In this document: positions 43,784 through 53,054 of the stretch, one piece after another | How positions within the stretch are numbered: the first letter of the stretch is position 1 | Layout of the letters: every line of letters begins with the position of its first letter | Source of the DNA: Falsirhodobacter algicola | Lineage (GTDB): Bacteria > Pseudomonadota > Alphaproteobacteria > Rhodobacterales > Rhodobacteraceae | NCBI RefSeq assembly: GCF_018279165.1 | Contig: NZ_CP047289.1 | Coordinates: forward strand, 1,734,501 to 1,798,500 | Length of the DNA stretch: 64,000 nucleotides | Reading direction: 5' to 3' | Notes under the pieces: generated by a model | Seen by the model: only the letters and a program-made list of their open reading frames with translations | Told to the model about the DNA's origin: nothing | Databases searched by the model: none | Translations under genes and position numbers: made by a program

Positions 43784-44254
43784 TCAGCCCTGCGCGTTCG
43801 AGAAGCGGTAGATGATGTTGTCGAAGCTGCTTTCGGCGAAACCATAGGCAAAGCGCAGCCCGTCCGGCCCCGCCAGCACGGCATGTTCGGCATTGCCCGG
43901 CACATAGAGGGCAACCCCTTCGGCGATGGGATGCAGCACGCCGTCGATCGTGACGGTGCCCGCGCCGCTCAGCCCGAAATAGAACTCGGCGGCGTCGTGG
44001 CGGTGGGGGGGCAGCGTACCCTCCGGGCCGTATTCCGCGATGCCGAGCACGAATTCCGGCGTCTCCCGGTCCGCGCGCCCCATCAGGGTGCGCCATGTGA
44101 CGGTGCCGAAAGCGGGATCTTCGCCGCCCTCCAGCTCCACATCCTCGGCCCGGACGGAAAAGGCGGTCCGCGGCGCGGGGGGGACGGGGAGGAATCCCAT
44201 GCCGTCCAAAACAATGTCAGTCTGGGCCAATTCTGACGTAACAATAGGCTGCAT
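43784..44254 (-). CDS. dddW: DddW-like cupin DMSP lyase
   Basis: 156 residues. A single cupin domain with the full metal set: PPHRHDAAEFYFGLSG gives His84, His86, Glu90 and the catalytic-type Tyr92, and VPGNAEHAV gives His124. TAFSVRAEDVELEGGED and GTVTWRTLM also fit the small DddW proteins of roseobacters (about 152 residues). These cleave dimethylsulfoniopropionate to DMS and acrylate with an iron or similar metal. As in Ruegeria pomeroyi, a LysR gene lies divergently next to it, and here a BCCT carrier lies downstream. Assignment rests on motif and context, not on a database match. Confidence 0.72.
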   Translation of the reverse strand: MQPIVTSELAQTDIVLDGMGFLPVPPAPRTAFSVRAEDVELEGGEDPAFGTVTWRTLMGRADRETPEFVLGIAEYGPEGTLPPHRHDAAEFYFGLSGAGTVTIDGVLHPIAEGVALYVPGNAEHAVLAGPDGLRFAYGFAESSFDNIIYRFSNAQG

Positions 44255-44356
44255 TCGCGTTGCCTTTCCCTGTTCTCTATGCCACAGGGATTTTCCTATT
44301 GCTGGCCCCGAGATCCGACAATCTTCATAAACCGTTCGCGATTATGCGCAGGGGTT

Positions 44357-45313
44357 ATGATGATCTCCTCAGGGCTTCCCTTCTCCGGATTGACGGCCTT
44401 TCGCGCGGCGGCGTTCCACAGAACGCTCGTCAAGGCGGGGGCATCGCTGAACGTGTCGCAGCCCGCGATCAGCCGTAGGCTGAAGGAGCTGGAGCAGTAT
44501 CTGGGCTGCCAGCTCTTCGACCGTTCCACCAAGCCGATCTCGCTCACCCCCGATGGGCGCGAGCTGCTAGAGGCGCTGGAGCGGGGCTTCGGCGCGATCG
44601 AGAGCACGTTGGAGCGGGTGCGCTTTCGCACCAACGCCCCGACCATCACCGTCACCGGGCCGACGGGCTTTCTGAACTACTGGTTCATGCACCGGCTCGA
44701 TTCCTTTCACGAGGCGTTTCCGCGCATCAACGTGAAGATGATCGACAGCAACGCCAACGACACGGCCAAGCCCGGCGATATCGACATCCGCTTTCTCGAC
44801 CCGCTGGCCGCGCGCGAACAGGGCGAAGGCGGGGTGCCGGTATTCGACGAATCCGTCTTTGCCGCGGCAAGCCCGCTCTATCTGGAACGCACGGGGGTCA
44901 GCACGCTGAACGTCGATGCGGCCGATCATGTGTTCCTATCGGTCGATGCCGGGGACCGCTGGTACAGTTGGCACACCTTCTTCGGGCAGATGGGGGCCAA
45001 GGCCTATGCCCCGGCCCGCCAGTTCGAGTTCAATTCCTACTCGCTTCTGGTGAATGCCATGCTGGCCGGGCATGGGATCGGCCTTGCATGGGATGGGCTG
45101 CTGGATTCCTATTTCCAAAGCGGCGCGCTGGTCCGGCTCAGCGATACGCAGGTGTCCACCCGGCGCGGCTATTACCTCTTCTTGCGCGAAGACGCGGACC
45201 CCGAAGCTGCCGAGGTGGCGGACTGGATCCTTGCCGCATCCGAGGCGCAGCGCCGTCCCCGGACGCTGGCCCCGGCGGGCGGGGCCCAGCTTGCGCCCGC
45301 CGGCCCCGTCTGA
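44357..45313 (+). CDS. LysR-family regulator beside the dddW-like gene
   Basis: 318 residues from the ATG at 44357 (AGGGG just upstream). Helix-turn-helix: GLTAFRAAAFHRTLVKAGASLNVSQPAISRRLKELEQYLGCQLFDRS, then a GcvA-like effector domain (TGPTGFLNYWFMHRLDSFHEAFPRINVKMID). Divergent by 102 bp from the DMSP lyase-like gene, it probably activates that gene and perhaps the BCCT gene in response to DMSP or acrylate. Expression coupling is inferred from arrangement. Confidence 0.88.
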   Translation: MMISSGLPFSGLTAFRAAAFHRTLVKAGASLNVSQPAISRRLKELEQYLGCQLFDRSTKPISLTPDGRELLEALERGFGAIESTLERVRFRTNAPTITVTGPTGFLNYWFMHRLDSFHEAFPRINVKMIDSNANDTAKPGDIDIRFLDPLAAREQGEGGVPVFDESVFAAASPLYLERTGVSTLNVDAADHVFLSVDAGDRWYSWHTFFGQMGAKAYAPARQFEFNSYSLLVNAMLAGHGIGLAWDGLLDSYFQSGALVRLSDTQVSTRRGYYLFLREDADPEAAEVADWILAASEAQRRPRTLAPAGGAQLAPAGPV

Positions 45314-45317
45314 GGGG

Positions 45318-46388
45318 TCAGTCCTCGATCCGCAGGCCGATCTTGCCGATATGGCCCTTTTGCAGAAACGCCTCCTGCGCCGCGCGCAGATCGCGCAGGG
45401 AAAAGACATCCGCCACGACGGGCCGGATCTCCCCCCGCTCGATATAGCCGACGAGATCGGCGAACATCTCCGGCGTCTGGCGGGTGCTGCCGATCAGCGT
45501 CAGATCCTTCAGATAGAGCGTGCGCAGATCCAGCTCCACGATCGGGCCCGCGATCGCGCCCGAGGTGACATAGCGCCCATGCGGAACCAGCGCATCCAGA
45601 AGCGCCGGCCAGCGCGGCCCGCCCACGAGATCCAGCACCACATCGAACGCATCCTGCGGCAGCGCATCCTCGCGCGTTAGGATCGCATCGGCCCCGAGCG
45701 CCGTGACATCGTCGGCCTTCGCCGCGCTCGTCTGCGCCGTCACATGCGCGCCCCGCCGCTTGGCCAGCTGGATCACGGCCGATCCGACCCCGCCCGACGC
45801 GCCGGTGATCAGCACCCGTTCGGCACCGATGCCCGCGCGCTGGATCATCCCCTCGGCGGTGGAGAAGGAGCAAGGGAAGGTCGCAAGCTCCACATCCGAC
45901 AGGGGGCAGTCGATGCGGAACGCGTTTTCGGCCCCGATGGTGGCGTATTCGGCGAACGCGCCGTCCCGTTCGGCCCCGAAAGTGTGAAGCGCATCGGGCG
46001 CGCCGCCCGCGGGGCGGTACATCGGGCGCAGCAACACCCGTTCGCCGATGCGGGCGGGATCGACGCCCGTACCGGTCGCAACGATCCGCCCGCAGCCATC
46101 GGCGCCTTGAATCCGCGGGAAGGACATCGCCCCCGACCAGCCGCCATCGGCATCCGACGTGCCGCCATAGCCGTCCGCCGCCGCAGCGGCCGTATCGCCG
46201 CGCACCGCCTTCGAATACCAGCCGGTGCGGGTGTTCACATCGGTGTTGTTGACCGCAGCCCCGCCGATGCGGACCAGCACCTCCCCCTTGGCCGGGGATG
46301 GCACTGCTACATCCTCGCGCCAGACGAGCCGGTCGAACCCGCCATGCCCGGTTAGGACCATCGCCTTCATGCGTTTCGGAAGCGTCAT
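45318..46388 (-). CDS. MDR-family zinc-independent oxidoreductase (quinone oxidoreductase-like)
   Basis: 356 residues from the ATG at 46388 (GGAG eight bases upstream). GroES-like N-terminus (KAMVLTGHGGFDRLVWREDVAVPSP, VNNTDVNTRTGWY), then Rossmann motif VLITGASGGVGSAVIQLAKRRGAHV. There is no structural-zinc cysteine cluster, so it is closer to quinone/alkenal reductases. It does not match AcuI acryloyl-CoA reductase, despite lying near dddW. It is controlled by the divergent TetR gene through two operators in the 72-bp gap. Confidence 0.87.
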   Translation of the reverse strand: MTLPKRMKAMVLTGHGGFDRLVWREDVAVPSPAKGEVLVRIGGAAVNNTDVNTRTGWYSKAVRGDTAAAAADGYGGTSDADGGWSGAMSFPRIQGADGCGRIVATGTGVDPARIGERVLLRPMYRPAGGAPDALHTFGAERDGAFAEYATIGAENAFRIDCPLSDVELATFPCSFSTAEGMIQRAGIGAERVLITGASGGVGSAVIQLAKRRGAHVTAQTSAAKADDVTALGADAILTREDALPQDAFDVVLDLVGGPRWPALLDALVPHGRYVTSGAIAGPIVELDLRTLYLKDLTLIGSTRQTPEMFADLVGYIERGEIRPVVADVFSLRDLRAAQEAFLQKGHIGKIGLRIED

Positions 46389-46406
46389 GCCGCTGTCTCC
46401 ATCCAT

Positions 46407-46450
46407 GTAGAACATTCACTCTACTTGCGAAGGTAGAGCGATCGGTCTAC
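46407..46450. promoter_or_regulatory. Two tandem TetR-type operators
   Basis: GTAGA-N8-TCTAC occurs at 46407-46424 and again at 46433-46450, with identical half-sites and spacing, offset by 26 bp. They sit between the divergent oxidoreductase and TetR starts, so the repressor probably controls both genes. Confidence 0.8.
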
Positions 46451-46460
46451 ATAATCAACC

Positions 46461-47000
46461 ATGACCGACATGATGACCAAAATCGCCGCCGGGCTGGAAC
46501 GGGCCTTCGCCGCGAATGGCTTTGCCGAGCCGAGCGTCGATACCCTGCGCGATGCGGCGGGGGTCAGTCTGCGCACGCTCTATCGCTATTTCCCCTCGCG
46601 GGCGGATATGGTCCTTGCGGCGCTGGAGCATCGGCACCGGCGCTACCTTGCCTTCGTCTTCGACGATCTGCCGGATGGCCGGGACGCGGCCCGCGATGCG
46701 CTGTTCACCCGTGTCGGCGACTGGATGGAGGGGGAGGCCTCCCATGGATGTCTGTTCCACGGCGCCGTGGCCGCCGATCCCGGCAGCGCGGCGCTGCGCG
46801 ATCTGCTGTCGCGCCACAAGGACGAGGTCGCCGCCCGCGCCGCCGCCGCGACCGGCCTTGCGGGGCGGGAGGTGGAGCTGCTGCTGCTGCTGGAGGGGCT
46901 GACCCAGACATGGACATTGCATGAGCGCGGGGCCGTCATCGCCGCGCAGCATCTTGGCCGGTTGCTGGCGCAAGGATCCCCCCAAGTCACCGAGGTTTGA
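46461..47000 (+). CDS. TetR-family repressor
   Basis: 179 residues. KIAAGLERAFAANGFAEPSVDTLRDAAGVSLRTLYRYFPSRADMVLAAL is the N-terminal HTH of TetR proteins. The C-terminal part is a helical ligand domain, with CLFHGAVAADPGSAALRDLL. It is short for the family but complete. It faces the MDR oxidoreductase across two GTAGA-N8-TCTAC sites, an arrangement typical of repressors of electrophile- or quinone-detoxifying enzymes. Confidence 0.9.
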   Translation: MTDMMTKIAAGLERAFAANGFAEPSVDTLRDAAGVSLRTLYRYFPSRADMVLAALEHRHRRYLAFVFDDLPDGRDAARDALFTRVGDWMEGEASHGCLFHGAVAADPGSAALRDLLSRHKDEVAARAAAATGLAGREVELLLLLEGLTQTWTLHERGAVIAAQHLGRLLAQGSPQVTEV

Positions 47001-47083
47001 TGCCCCGGCGGCCTGACCGGGTGTAGCAAGGGTTGGTATGGCTCGGGCCTTCGCGGCGCGATGATATGCGCCGCAGGAAACCC

Positions 47084-48250
47084 ATGAAGAAGACGGTCAT
47101 GATCAAGACACACGCCCTACGCCCCCTGCTGTCCGTCTGGGTCGCGATGATGCTATGGTTCGTCGGGGCCGAGCTGGCGGTCAGCCACCCGCTGCAACCA
47201 GCCGTCGTCACCGTGACCGTCGGCACCGATCGGGTCGACGTGACCGTGCATGACACGCTGGAGCCGATGATTGCCATCGGCCGTATCGATCCCAAGTCGC
47301 AGCGGGACGCTCAGAAGGTCAACGACCTCTATGCCGACCTGCGCGCGAGCGCCCCCGATATCGTCGAGGCGGCCTTTCGCGAGCAATGGCCCGACGTGGC
47401 CCGCCGCATCGGCGTCTATGCGGGCACGACCCGGCTGGATCTGACGCTCGGCAGCGTGACCGAGGTGGAGATCGGCGATATGAGCCAGCTGCGTTTCGGC
47501 ACCTTCACCTTCAGTGCGCCGCTGCCCGATGACGGCAGCCCGGTGACGATGGGCTGGACCGACGATTTCGGAGAGCTTGCCATCCATCAGGCGGGCGCTG
47601 CGGATGACGAAGGCTACACCCAGATCCTTCCGGGCGGGCAGATGAGCCAGCCGATGCCCCGCGCGGCCCCGGTGAAGGAAGGGGTCGTCCCGGTCTTGGC
47701 GCGGTTCATCGTTGCGGGCTTTGAGCATATCGTTCCCAAGGGCACGGACCATATCCTGTTCGTGCTGGGGCTGTTCTTTTTCTCGCTGCGCGTCCGGGCG
47801 CTGCTGGCGCAGGTCACGGCCTTCACGCTTGCGCATAGCGTGACGCTGGCGCTGGCGAGCCTTGGGATCGTGACGCTCCCCGCCTCCGTGGTGGAGCCGC
47901 TGATCGCCGTGTCGATCGTCTATGTCGCGGTGGAAAATGTCATCTTCGCCAAGCGCAGGACGGTCACCTATGCGCGCGTGGGCGTCGTCTTCGGTTTCGG
48001 GCTGTTGCACGGGCTGGGCTTCGCCTCGGTCCTCAGCGATGTGGGGCTGCATGCGGGTCAGTTCGTCACGGGGCTGATCGGCTTCAACCTCGGCGTGGAG
48101 CTAGGACAGCTTTGCGTGATCGCTCTGGCGTTTCTGGTACTAGGCCTGCCCTTCGGACGCAAACCTTGGTACCGCGCGCGCATTGCCGTCCCCGCGTCCT
48201 GCGCGATCGCGGCCATGGGGCTGTACTGGACGATCGAGCGGGTGATTTGA
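47084..48250 (+). CDS. HupE/UreJ-like membrane protein with exported N-terminal domain
   Basis: 388 residues from the ATG at 47084 (AGGA six bases upstream). A signal-like first segment (LSVWVAMMLWFVGAELAVS) is followed by an exported domain of about 170 residues. The C-terminal half has the HupE/UreJ_2 signature FEHIVPKGTDHILFVLGLFFFSLR and about five more membrane segments with LAHSVTLALASLG and GFGLLHGLGFASVL. The histidine-rich loops suggest metal (Ni/Co) handling, but no urease or hydrogenase genes are near. Function is not established. Confidence 0.8.
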   Translation: MKKTVMIKTHALRPLLSVWVAMMLWFVGAELAVSHPLQPAVVTVTVGTDRVDVTVHDTLEPMIAIGRIDPKSQRDAQKVNDLYADLRASAPDIVEAAFREQWPDVARRIGVYAGTTRLDLTLGSVTEVEIGDMSQLRFGTFTFSAPLPDDGSPVTMGWTDDFGELAIHQAGAADDEGYTQILPGGQMSQPMPRAAPVKEGVVPVLARFIVAGFEHIVPKGTDHILFVLGLFFFSLRVRALLAQVTAFTLAHSVTLALASLGIVTLPASVVEPLIAVSIVYVAVENVIFAKRRTVTYARVGVVFGFGLLHGLGFASVLSDVGLHAGQFVTGLIGFNLGVELGQLCVIALAFLVLGLPFGRKPWYRARIAVPASCAIAAMGLYWTIERVI

Positions 48251-48443
48251 GGACGAGCCCGCAGTGCTATCAATGTAACCGCTTTTATAACCGCTTTGCG
48301 GCCTCTGTTTAGTCTTCCACTGCGCAGCTTTATCCGAGTTTAGCCGACACCTATGGCGATGGAATCTACGAACTGATGGCCCCATGCGCGAGAGCAAGGG
48401 GCGCGGGGCAATCCATTTCAGTTGTAATGCCCGGAATGCAAAA

Positions 48444-48463
48444 AACCTCCCGGTGGGGAGGTT
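48444..48463. terminator. Bidirectional terminator at the island edge
   Basis: AACCTCCC and GGGAGGTT pair perfectly around GGTG. It is preceded by AAAAA and followed by TTAGGATTATTTG, so it could work on both strands. It separates the HupE-like gene from the minus-strand restriction gene cluster. Confidence 0.7.
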
Positions 48464-48533
48464 TAGGATTATTTGTTTGCGGGAGCATGCAGCCGCCGTA
48501 ACCTACCCCAGCTTACAGCGATGGTTTGAAGCA

Positions 48534-49604
48534 CTACGTGGCCAGTGCCGGGTTGAATTGGATGTCAGCCTCAGGGAATGCATCTTTCAGCCGGTTCATC
48601 GCGTGCAACCATGCATCACCACCCCACTGACTCGAGAACGCGTAGGTGCGTTCCCCAAAATGCACCAGTTCACCCTCATCACAAAAATAGCGTTTTGGGT
48701 CGAACGTCTTCCCTTCTTCCAAACGCGCCTGCCGCGCCAATTCATAAAACCCCTCGCCATCCACACTCCCTTCAACCGAGATCAGGGCACGCGAGACACG
48801 CGCACTACATTGAGCAGCAATTGTCTCGGGATTGATCCCCCGCGCTACGAGCGCCCGGAAGACCTGATAGATGACGTGACGCTTCCGTAAGCCTGTGAAG
48901 GTAGCAGTGCCAACCGACAGATCGTAGCTCGTCCAGTCGCGCGTATCGGTGCGGGCCTCGCGCTCCTTGCGCTTCTTTTCCGCGACACGGACCTGATACT
49001 CTGCCACCTCGGGCAAGGGGATGATCTGCTGCACATCGACAAGGACCCTTCCGCCAAGATCGTAGGGCTGAAGACGCACGCAACGAATATCGATGCCGCG
49101 GTCGATAAGCCACAAGACCGACGTCGTCACTTCACGGTTGAACTCGGCCGAGGCCAAGACGATCCTGACGTCCTGGCCGAACGCATCCTCGTCAGGCTCC
49201 TCCCACCCGAGGAATTCGAGCATGCCGGTCCGGCCATCGACGTCCAGCTGCCCGATCTGTTCGAGATAGGTTTCATAGACACCCACCGCCTGATCAAAGG
49301 TCATCGTCGAGATCATGGCAGCATATCGGATTGCCTGAAGCTCGATATGGCCACCATCCTCGGTGCGCTTCAGTTCGATGACGACCAGCTTGGCATCCTT
49401 GTCGATGCCCAGAAGATCGATCCTCCGACGGGAGTCGTCCCAGTGCCCGAACTCCTCGGCAATAACCAAAGTGTCGACCGCGATCACCCCGATATTAGCG
49501 CGAAGAAGCCGCTGGAGATCGCGCCGTTCCTGCATCTGCGCGTTGCTGAAGGTCGTGCGGTCAAGGCGACGGATTTCGTCGCTCGCGAATTCATAAACAG
49601 GCAT
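48534..49604 (-). CDS. PD-(D/E)XK nuclease-like protein of the restriction cluster
   Basis: 356 residues. RRIDLLGIDKDAKLVVIELKR near 59-79 fits the Asp...Glu-x-Lys active site of PD-(D/E)XK nucleases of the DUF91/NucS-like type. The preceding RRDLQRLLRANIGVI is also usual in DUF91-like proteins. The C-terminal part (HFGERTYAFSSQWGGDAWLHAMNRLKDAFP) is a separate domain. The start overlaps the hsdR stop by one base (TGATG), so it is translationally coupled to the type I enzyme and may be an accessory nuclease. Confidence 0.75.
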   Translation of the reverse strand: MPVYEFASDEIRRLDRTTFSNAQMQERRDLQRLLRANIGVIAVDTLVIAEEFGHWDDSRRRIDLLGIDKDAKLVVIELKRTEDGGHIELQAIRYAAMISTMTFDQAVGVYETYLEQIGQLDVDGRTGMLEFLGWEEPDEDAFGQDVRIVLASAEFNREVTTSVLWLIDRGIDIRCVRLQPYDLGGRVLVDVQQIIPLPEVAEYQVRVAEKKRKEREARTDTRDWTSYDLSVGTATFTGLRKRHVIYQVFRALVARGINPETIAAQCSARVSRALISVEGSVDGEGFYELARQARLEEGKTFDPKRYFCDEGELVHFGERTYAFSSQWGGDAWLHAMNRLKDAFPEADIQFNPALAT

Positions 49605-52600
49605 CAGGCCACCGCGCTTGCTGAACTGTTCGACCGCCTTACAATCGTGATGATTTCTTTCACCTGCGCCTCCTTGAAGATACCGGCGATGCCCATGTCA
49701 TCCAGATCGATGAATGGGCTTTCATAAAATCGCTCGGGATCGACGATGCCGGATTCGCTCAGGCTGTCGATGATCAGGTTCAGGAACTCGGTCTGGTCCG
49801 CATTCGGCGAATGGGTCGCGGTGAATTCGCTGAACATTTCCTTGGCTGCGGCGCGATCCAGACCGGTCATCGCCCGCAGGAAGACACCCAAACCATCGGC
49901 ACCAACGGCCTCGGACAGTGCGGCGGGGTCGACGCCTTCAGACAGGAACATCCGCTCCAACTCGGTCAGATCCTGCGCGGTCAGCTGTTGCCCCCGGCGC
50001 AGTTTCAAAAGGGCGATGTTGTCCTTGTGGCGCTCTACGAAGCTGCGCACCTTCATGCGGAACTGCGCCTTGTCCACCCCTGCCCCGACCTGCGGCAAGG
50101 ACACGGCTTCGCCCGTGCCGATCTCATCTTCGAAATCGGTGATGACCAACTTGCGGGTCTTCGGCTCAATCAGTTCCACCAGTAGACGCAGCTTCCGGCG
50201 CATTTCCTCCAGCAGATCAACAGTTATGTCGGTCCAGAACTCGTCAGTCTGGATATCCAAGATCAGCGAAAGCTGCTTGGCGACGAGCGGGATGTTCGCC
50301 AGCGCCTCTAGCGAGGATGCGAGATCACGGATACGGGTTTGGGCACGAGCGAACGCCGCCTCCCCTCGCAGCAAGGCCAACTGCGAGCCCAGAACCAAAA
50401 GGTCGAACTGCTTGGCCGGCAGGTTGTCGTCCCTGAATGCGGTGGGCAGACCCGCCACATGCGCGGACAGTGCTTCCTGCGCTGTTGCATCGAGGTTGTC
50501 CCACGCCGCTCGAGTCTGGAACGCCTCCACATCGCGCCGATGCGGGCGAACGATGAAGTTGTCGACGTTCATTCCGGCAACTTCCTGATGCAGTCGATCG
50601 CGGAGACCAAGGTCGCCCTCGTGCTTGGCAGCTTCCAACGCCGTAATTAGGTCCAGCCGCACCCGGAACAGACGTTCGCCGATGGGGGCTGTGCCTCCGG
50701 GTTCGACCCGGTCAGGGTTCTCGCCGAAGAATTCGAGGTTCTGGCAGTAGTCGAAGATCAGGAACTCGTGCTTGTCCTCGCTCGGCCCGAACAGGTTGCG
50801 CCGGAGCCGCGTTCCGCGTCCGACCATCTGCCAGAACTTCGTGCGCGACCGGACGATCTTGAAGAACACAAGGTTCACCACGTCCGGCACATCGATGCCG
50901 GTGTCCAGCATGTCGACCGAGACGGCGATATGCGGGCCCTTCTCCGGCTCCGAAAAATCGTCGATCAGGCTTTGAGCATAGCTTACGCTGTAGTCGATCA
51001 GGGACGCGAAACTGCCCTTCAGGTGGGGATAGTTGATGTCGAACCGCTCCACGATGAAGCGGGCATGGGCGCTGTTCTTGGCGAAGATGATCGTCTTGCC
51101 CAAGCGATCACCGCCAGCAACCTTGATGCCGTTGGTCATCAGATGTTTCAGCACCTTGTCGACGGTATCGATATTGAACAGCCACTTGTTCAGATCGTTG
51201 GCATCGACATGATCGGGGGGATCGCCCTCATCCGACCATTCCAGTGCATCCCAGGCGTCCTTCTCCTCATCGGACAGCCGGTCGTAGGTGATGCCCTCGC
51301 GCTGGAATTTCAGCGGGACCGAGATCCCCTTGGGCGGCACAAGATAACCGTCGTCGACCGCATCCTCCAGATCGTAGGAGTCGGTCGGCACGCCGCGTTC
51401 AAGCTGGAACAGCGAATAGGTGTCGCGATCGATCTCGTCACGGGGCGTTGCGGTCAACCCAACCAGTAGTCCATCGAAATACTCGAAGATCGCGCGATAT
51501 TTGCGATAAACAGAGCGGTGGGCCTCATCAATGACGATCAGATCGAAGTGACCGGGGCCGAAGCGCTTCTCTCCCCCCTTCATCTCGTCGATCAGGCCCA
51601 TCATCGTTGGATAGGTGGACAGGCAGACCCGCGCCGTCGTGTGGTTGTTTTGGGTCGGATCGTGGCTCTGCAGCAGGTTCGCGCTTGGCGCCGAGGGAAG
51701 ATGCGCCTTGAACGCCCCATGCGCCTGCTTCACCAGCGCCACACGGTCGGCCAGAAACAGAACCCGCTTCACCCAGTTCGCCCGCAACAACTGGTCGATC
51801 AGCGCGATCACCGTCCGCGTTTTGCCCGACCCTGTTGCCATGACCAGCAGAGCGTGACGCTGCTTGCTTTCGAACGCATCCCCCACGCGGCGGATCGCCC
51901 GGTGCTGGTAGAAGCGTTCGACGATGCTCTCATCAACCTCGACCGTGTCCAGCACCTTCCGCGTGCTGCGCCGTTGGTGCAGCAGCACCAGCTCGTCCTT
52001 CTTCAGGAAGCCCGCGATCCCACGCGGCGGATACATCGCGTCATCCCAGATCCAATGCTCGTAGCCATTGGAACAGAAGATGACCGGCCGCCGCCCGAAC
52101 ATCGTCTCCAGACAATCGGCATAAAGCTTCGCCTGCTGCTGTCCGGCCAACGCGTTAGTCTTCGTCCGCTTCGCCTCAACCAGCGCCAGCGGCTTGCCGT
52201 CATCGCCCCAGAGCACATAGTCGATAAAGCCCTCGCCCGCCGCGTTCGGCATGCCCGTTACGCGAAACTCGCGGTCGCGCGGCTGATCCAGCGGCCAACC
52301 CGCCTCCGTCAGCAGCAGGTCGATGAAGGCGTCACGAGTCGCGGCCTCGTCGTAATCATGCGTATCGGCCTGCGCTTGGTTCGCGGCCTTCACAGCGGCG
52401 ATCTCTGCGCGCAGGGCGGCGATCTCGGCCTCCAACTTGGCACGCCCTGCCTCCGAGGCCAGCTGTGCTTCCTCTGCCTCCTTTTGCGCCTTTAGCGCGG
52501 CGGACTGCTTGTCGGCCAAGGCCTTGATCTGCGATACGGTGCTGGCGGTGATCGTCAGCGTCGTCTCCAGCTTCGCCACGTCGAACGACGGCGCGGGATC

Positions 52601-52987
52601 GGGCTTGCCTTTCTTCGCATAGGTCCGCGCAAACCAATAGCAGATGTGAAACAGCTCGCTCACCACCACCTTGGCGTCCGACGCCGAAGGGGCCTTTGCA
52701 TCATGCGCCGCCTGATTGCCGCGGTCCTTGATGATCTTTGCCTTCGCGACGATGGCCGGTCCCGTCAGCGCGGCAAGCGAGGGTTCATGCACCAGCGCCG
52801 CCAGCGTGTCCTGATAGGGCGACTTCAGCGCCTTGTCGCTGCGGAACATCCACAGCAGCGCGATCTCCAGCGTCAGGCGGGCGTGGAAGCATGCGTTGCG
52901 GGGGTCGGACAGCGCGGCGAGTTCCGCCTTCTTTGCCGGATCGAACAGCGCAGGAAATTCATCGGCGAGGAAGGCGAATTGCGACAT
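49604..52987 (-). CDS. hsdR: Type I restriction endonuclease subunit R
   Basis: 1127 residues. An N-terminal DUF4145-like helical domain (1-125) and a coiled coil (150-207) come first. The nuclease site follows: Asp256 in FIDYVLW, Glu271 and Lys273 in VEAKRTK. A superfamily-2 motor comes next: ATGSGKT 384-390, IDEAHRS near 487, GLTATPRD, MLDTGIDVPDVVN and QMVGRGTRLRR. The C-terminal half binds the methylase. It cuts unmodified DNA after translocation. Last of the core hsd genes, with a GIY-YIG-like gene between it and hsdS. Confidence 0.95.
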   Translation of the reverse strand: MSQFAFLADEFPALFDPAKKAELAALSDPRNACFHARLTLEIALLWMFRSDKALKSPYQDTLAALVHEPSLAALTGPAIVAKAKIIKDRGNQAAHDAKAPSASDAKVVVSELFHICYWFARTYAKKGKPDPAPSFDVAKLETTLTITASTVSQIKALADKQSAALKAQKEAEEAQLASEAGRAKLEAEIAALRAEIAAVKAANQAQADTHDYDEAATRDAFIDLLLTEAGWPLDQPRDREFRVTGMPNAAGEGFIDYVLWGDDGKPLALVEAKRTKTNALAGQQQAKLYADCLETMFGRRPVIFCSNGYEHWIWDDAMYPPRGIAGFLKKDELVLLHQRRSTRKVLDTVEVDESIVERFYQHRAIRRVGDAFESKQRHALLVMATGSGKTRTVIALIDQLLRANWVKRVLFLADRVALVKQAHGAFKAHLPSAPSANLLQSHDPTQNNHTTARVCLSTYPTMMGLIDEMKGGEKRFGPGHFDLIVIDEAHRSVYRKYRAIFEYFDGLLVGLTATPRDEIDRDTYSLFQLERGVPTDSYDLEDAVDDGYLVPPKGISVPLKFQREGITYDRLSDEEKDAWDALEWSDEGDPPDHVDANDLNKWLFNIDTVDKVLKHLMTNGIKVAGGDRLGKTIIFAKNSAHARFIVERFDINYPHLKGSFASLIDYSVSYAQSLIDDFSEPEKGPHIAVSVDMLDTGIDVPDVVNLVFFKIVRSRTKFWQMVGRGTRLRRNLFGPSEDKHEFLIFDYCQNLEFFGENPDRVEPGGTAPIGERLFRVRLDLITALEAAKHEGDLGLRDRLHQEVAGMNVDNFIVRPHRRDVEAFQTRAAWDNLDATAQEALSAHVAGLPTAFRDDNLPAKQFDLLVLGSQLALLRGEAAFARAQTRIRDLASSLEALANIPLVAKQLSLILDIQTDEFWTDITVDLLEEMRRKLRLLVELIEPKTRKLVITDFEDEIGTGEAVSLPQVGAGVDKAQFRMKVRSFVERHKDNIALLKLRRGQQLTAQDLTELERMFLSEGVDPAALSEAVGADGLGVFLRAMTGLDRAAAKEMFSEFTATHSPNADQTEFLNLIIDSLSESGIVDPERFYESPFIDLDDMGIAGIFKEAQVKEIITIVRRSNSSASAVA

Positions 52988-53054
52988 GGCACCAGCAACT
53001 TAAAGACGTGCCTACGCTAGCCGCCGCGCGATGCACCGGGCAAGCAGAAACGTC

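Noticed and set aside
45318-46388. AcuI acryloyl-CoA reductase of DMSP breakdown
   Set aside because: The protein is in the MDR superfamily but lacks AcuI-like sequence, and its own TetR operator pair separates it from the dddW cluster.
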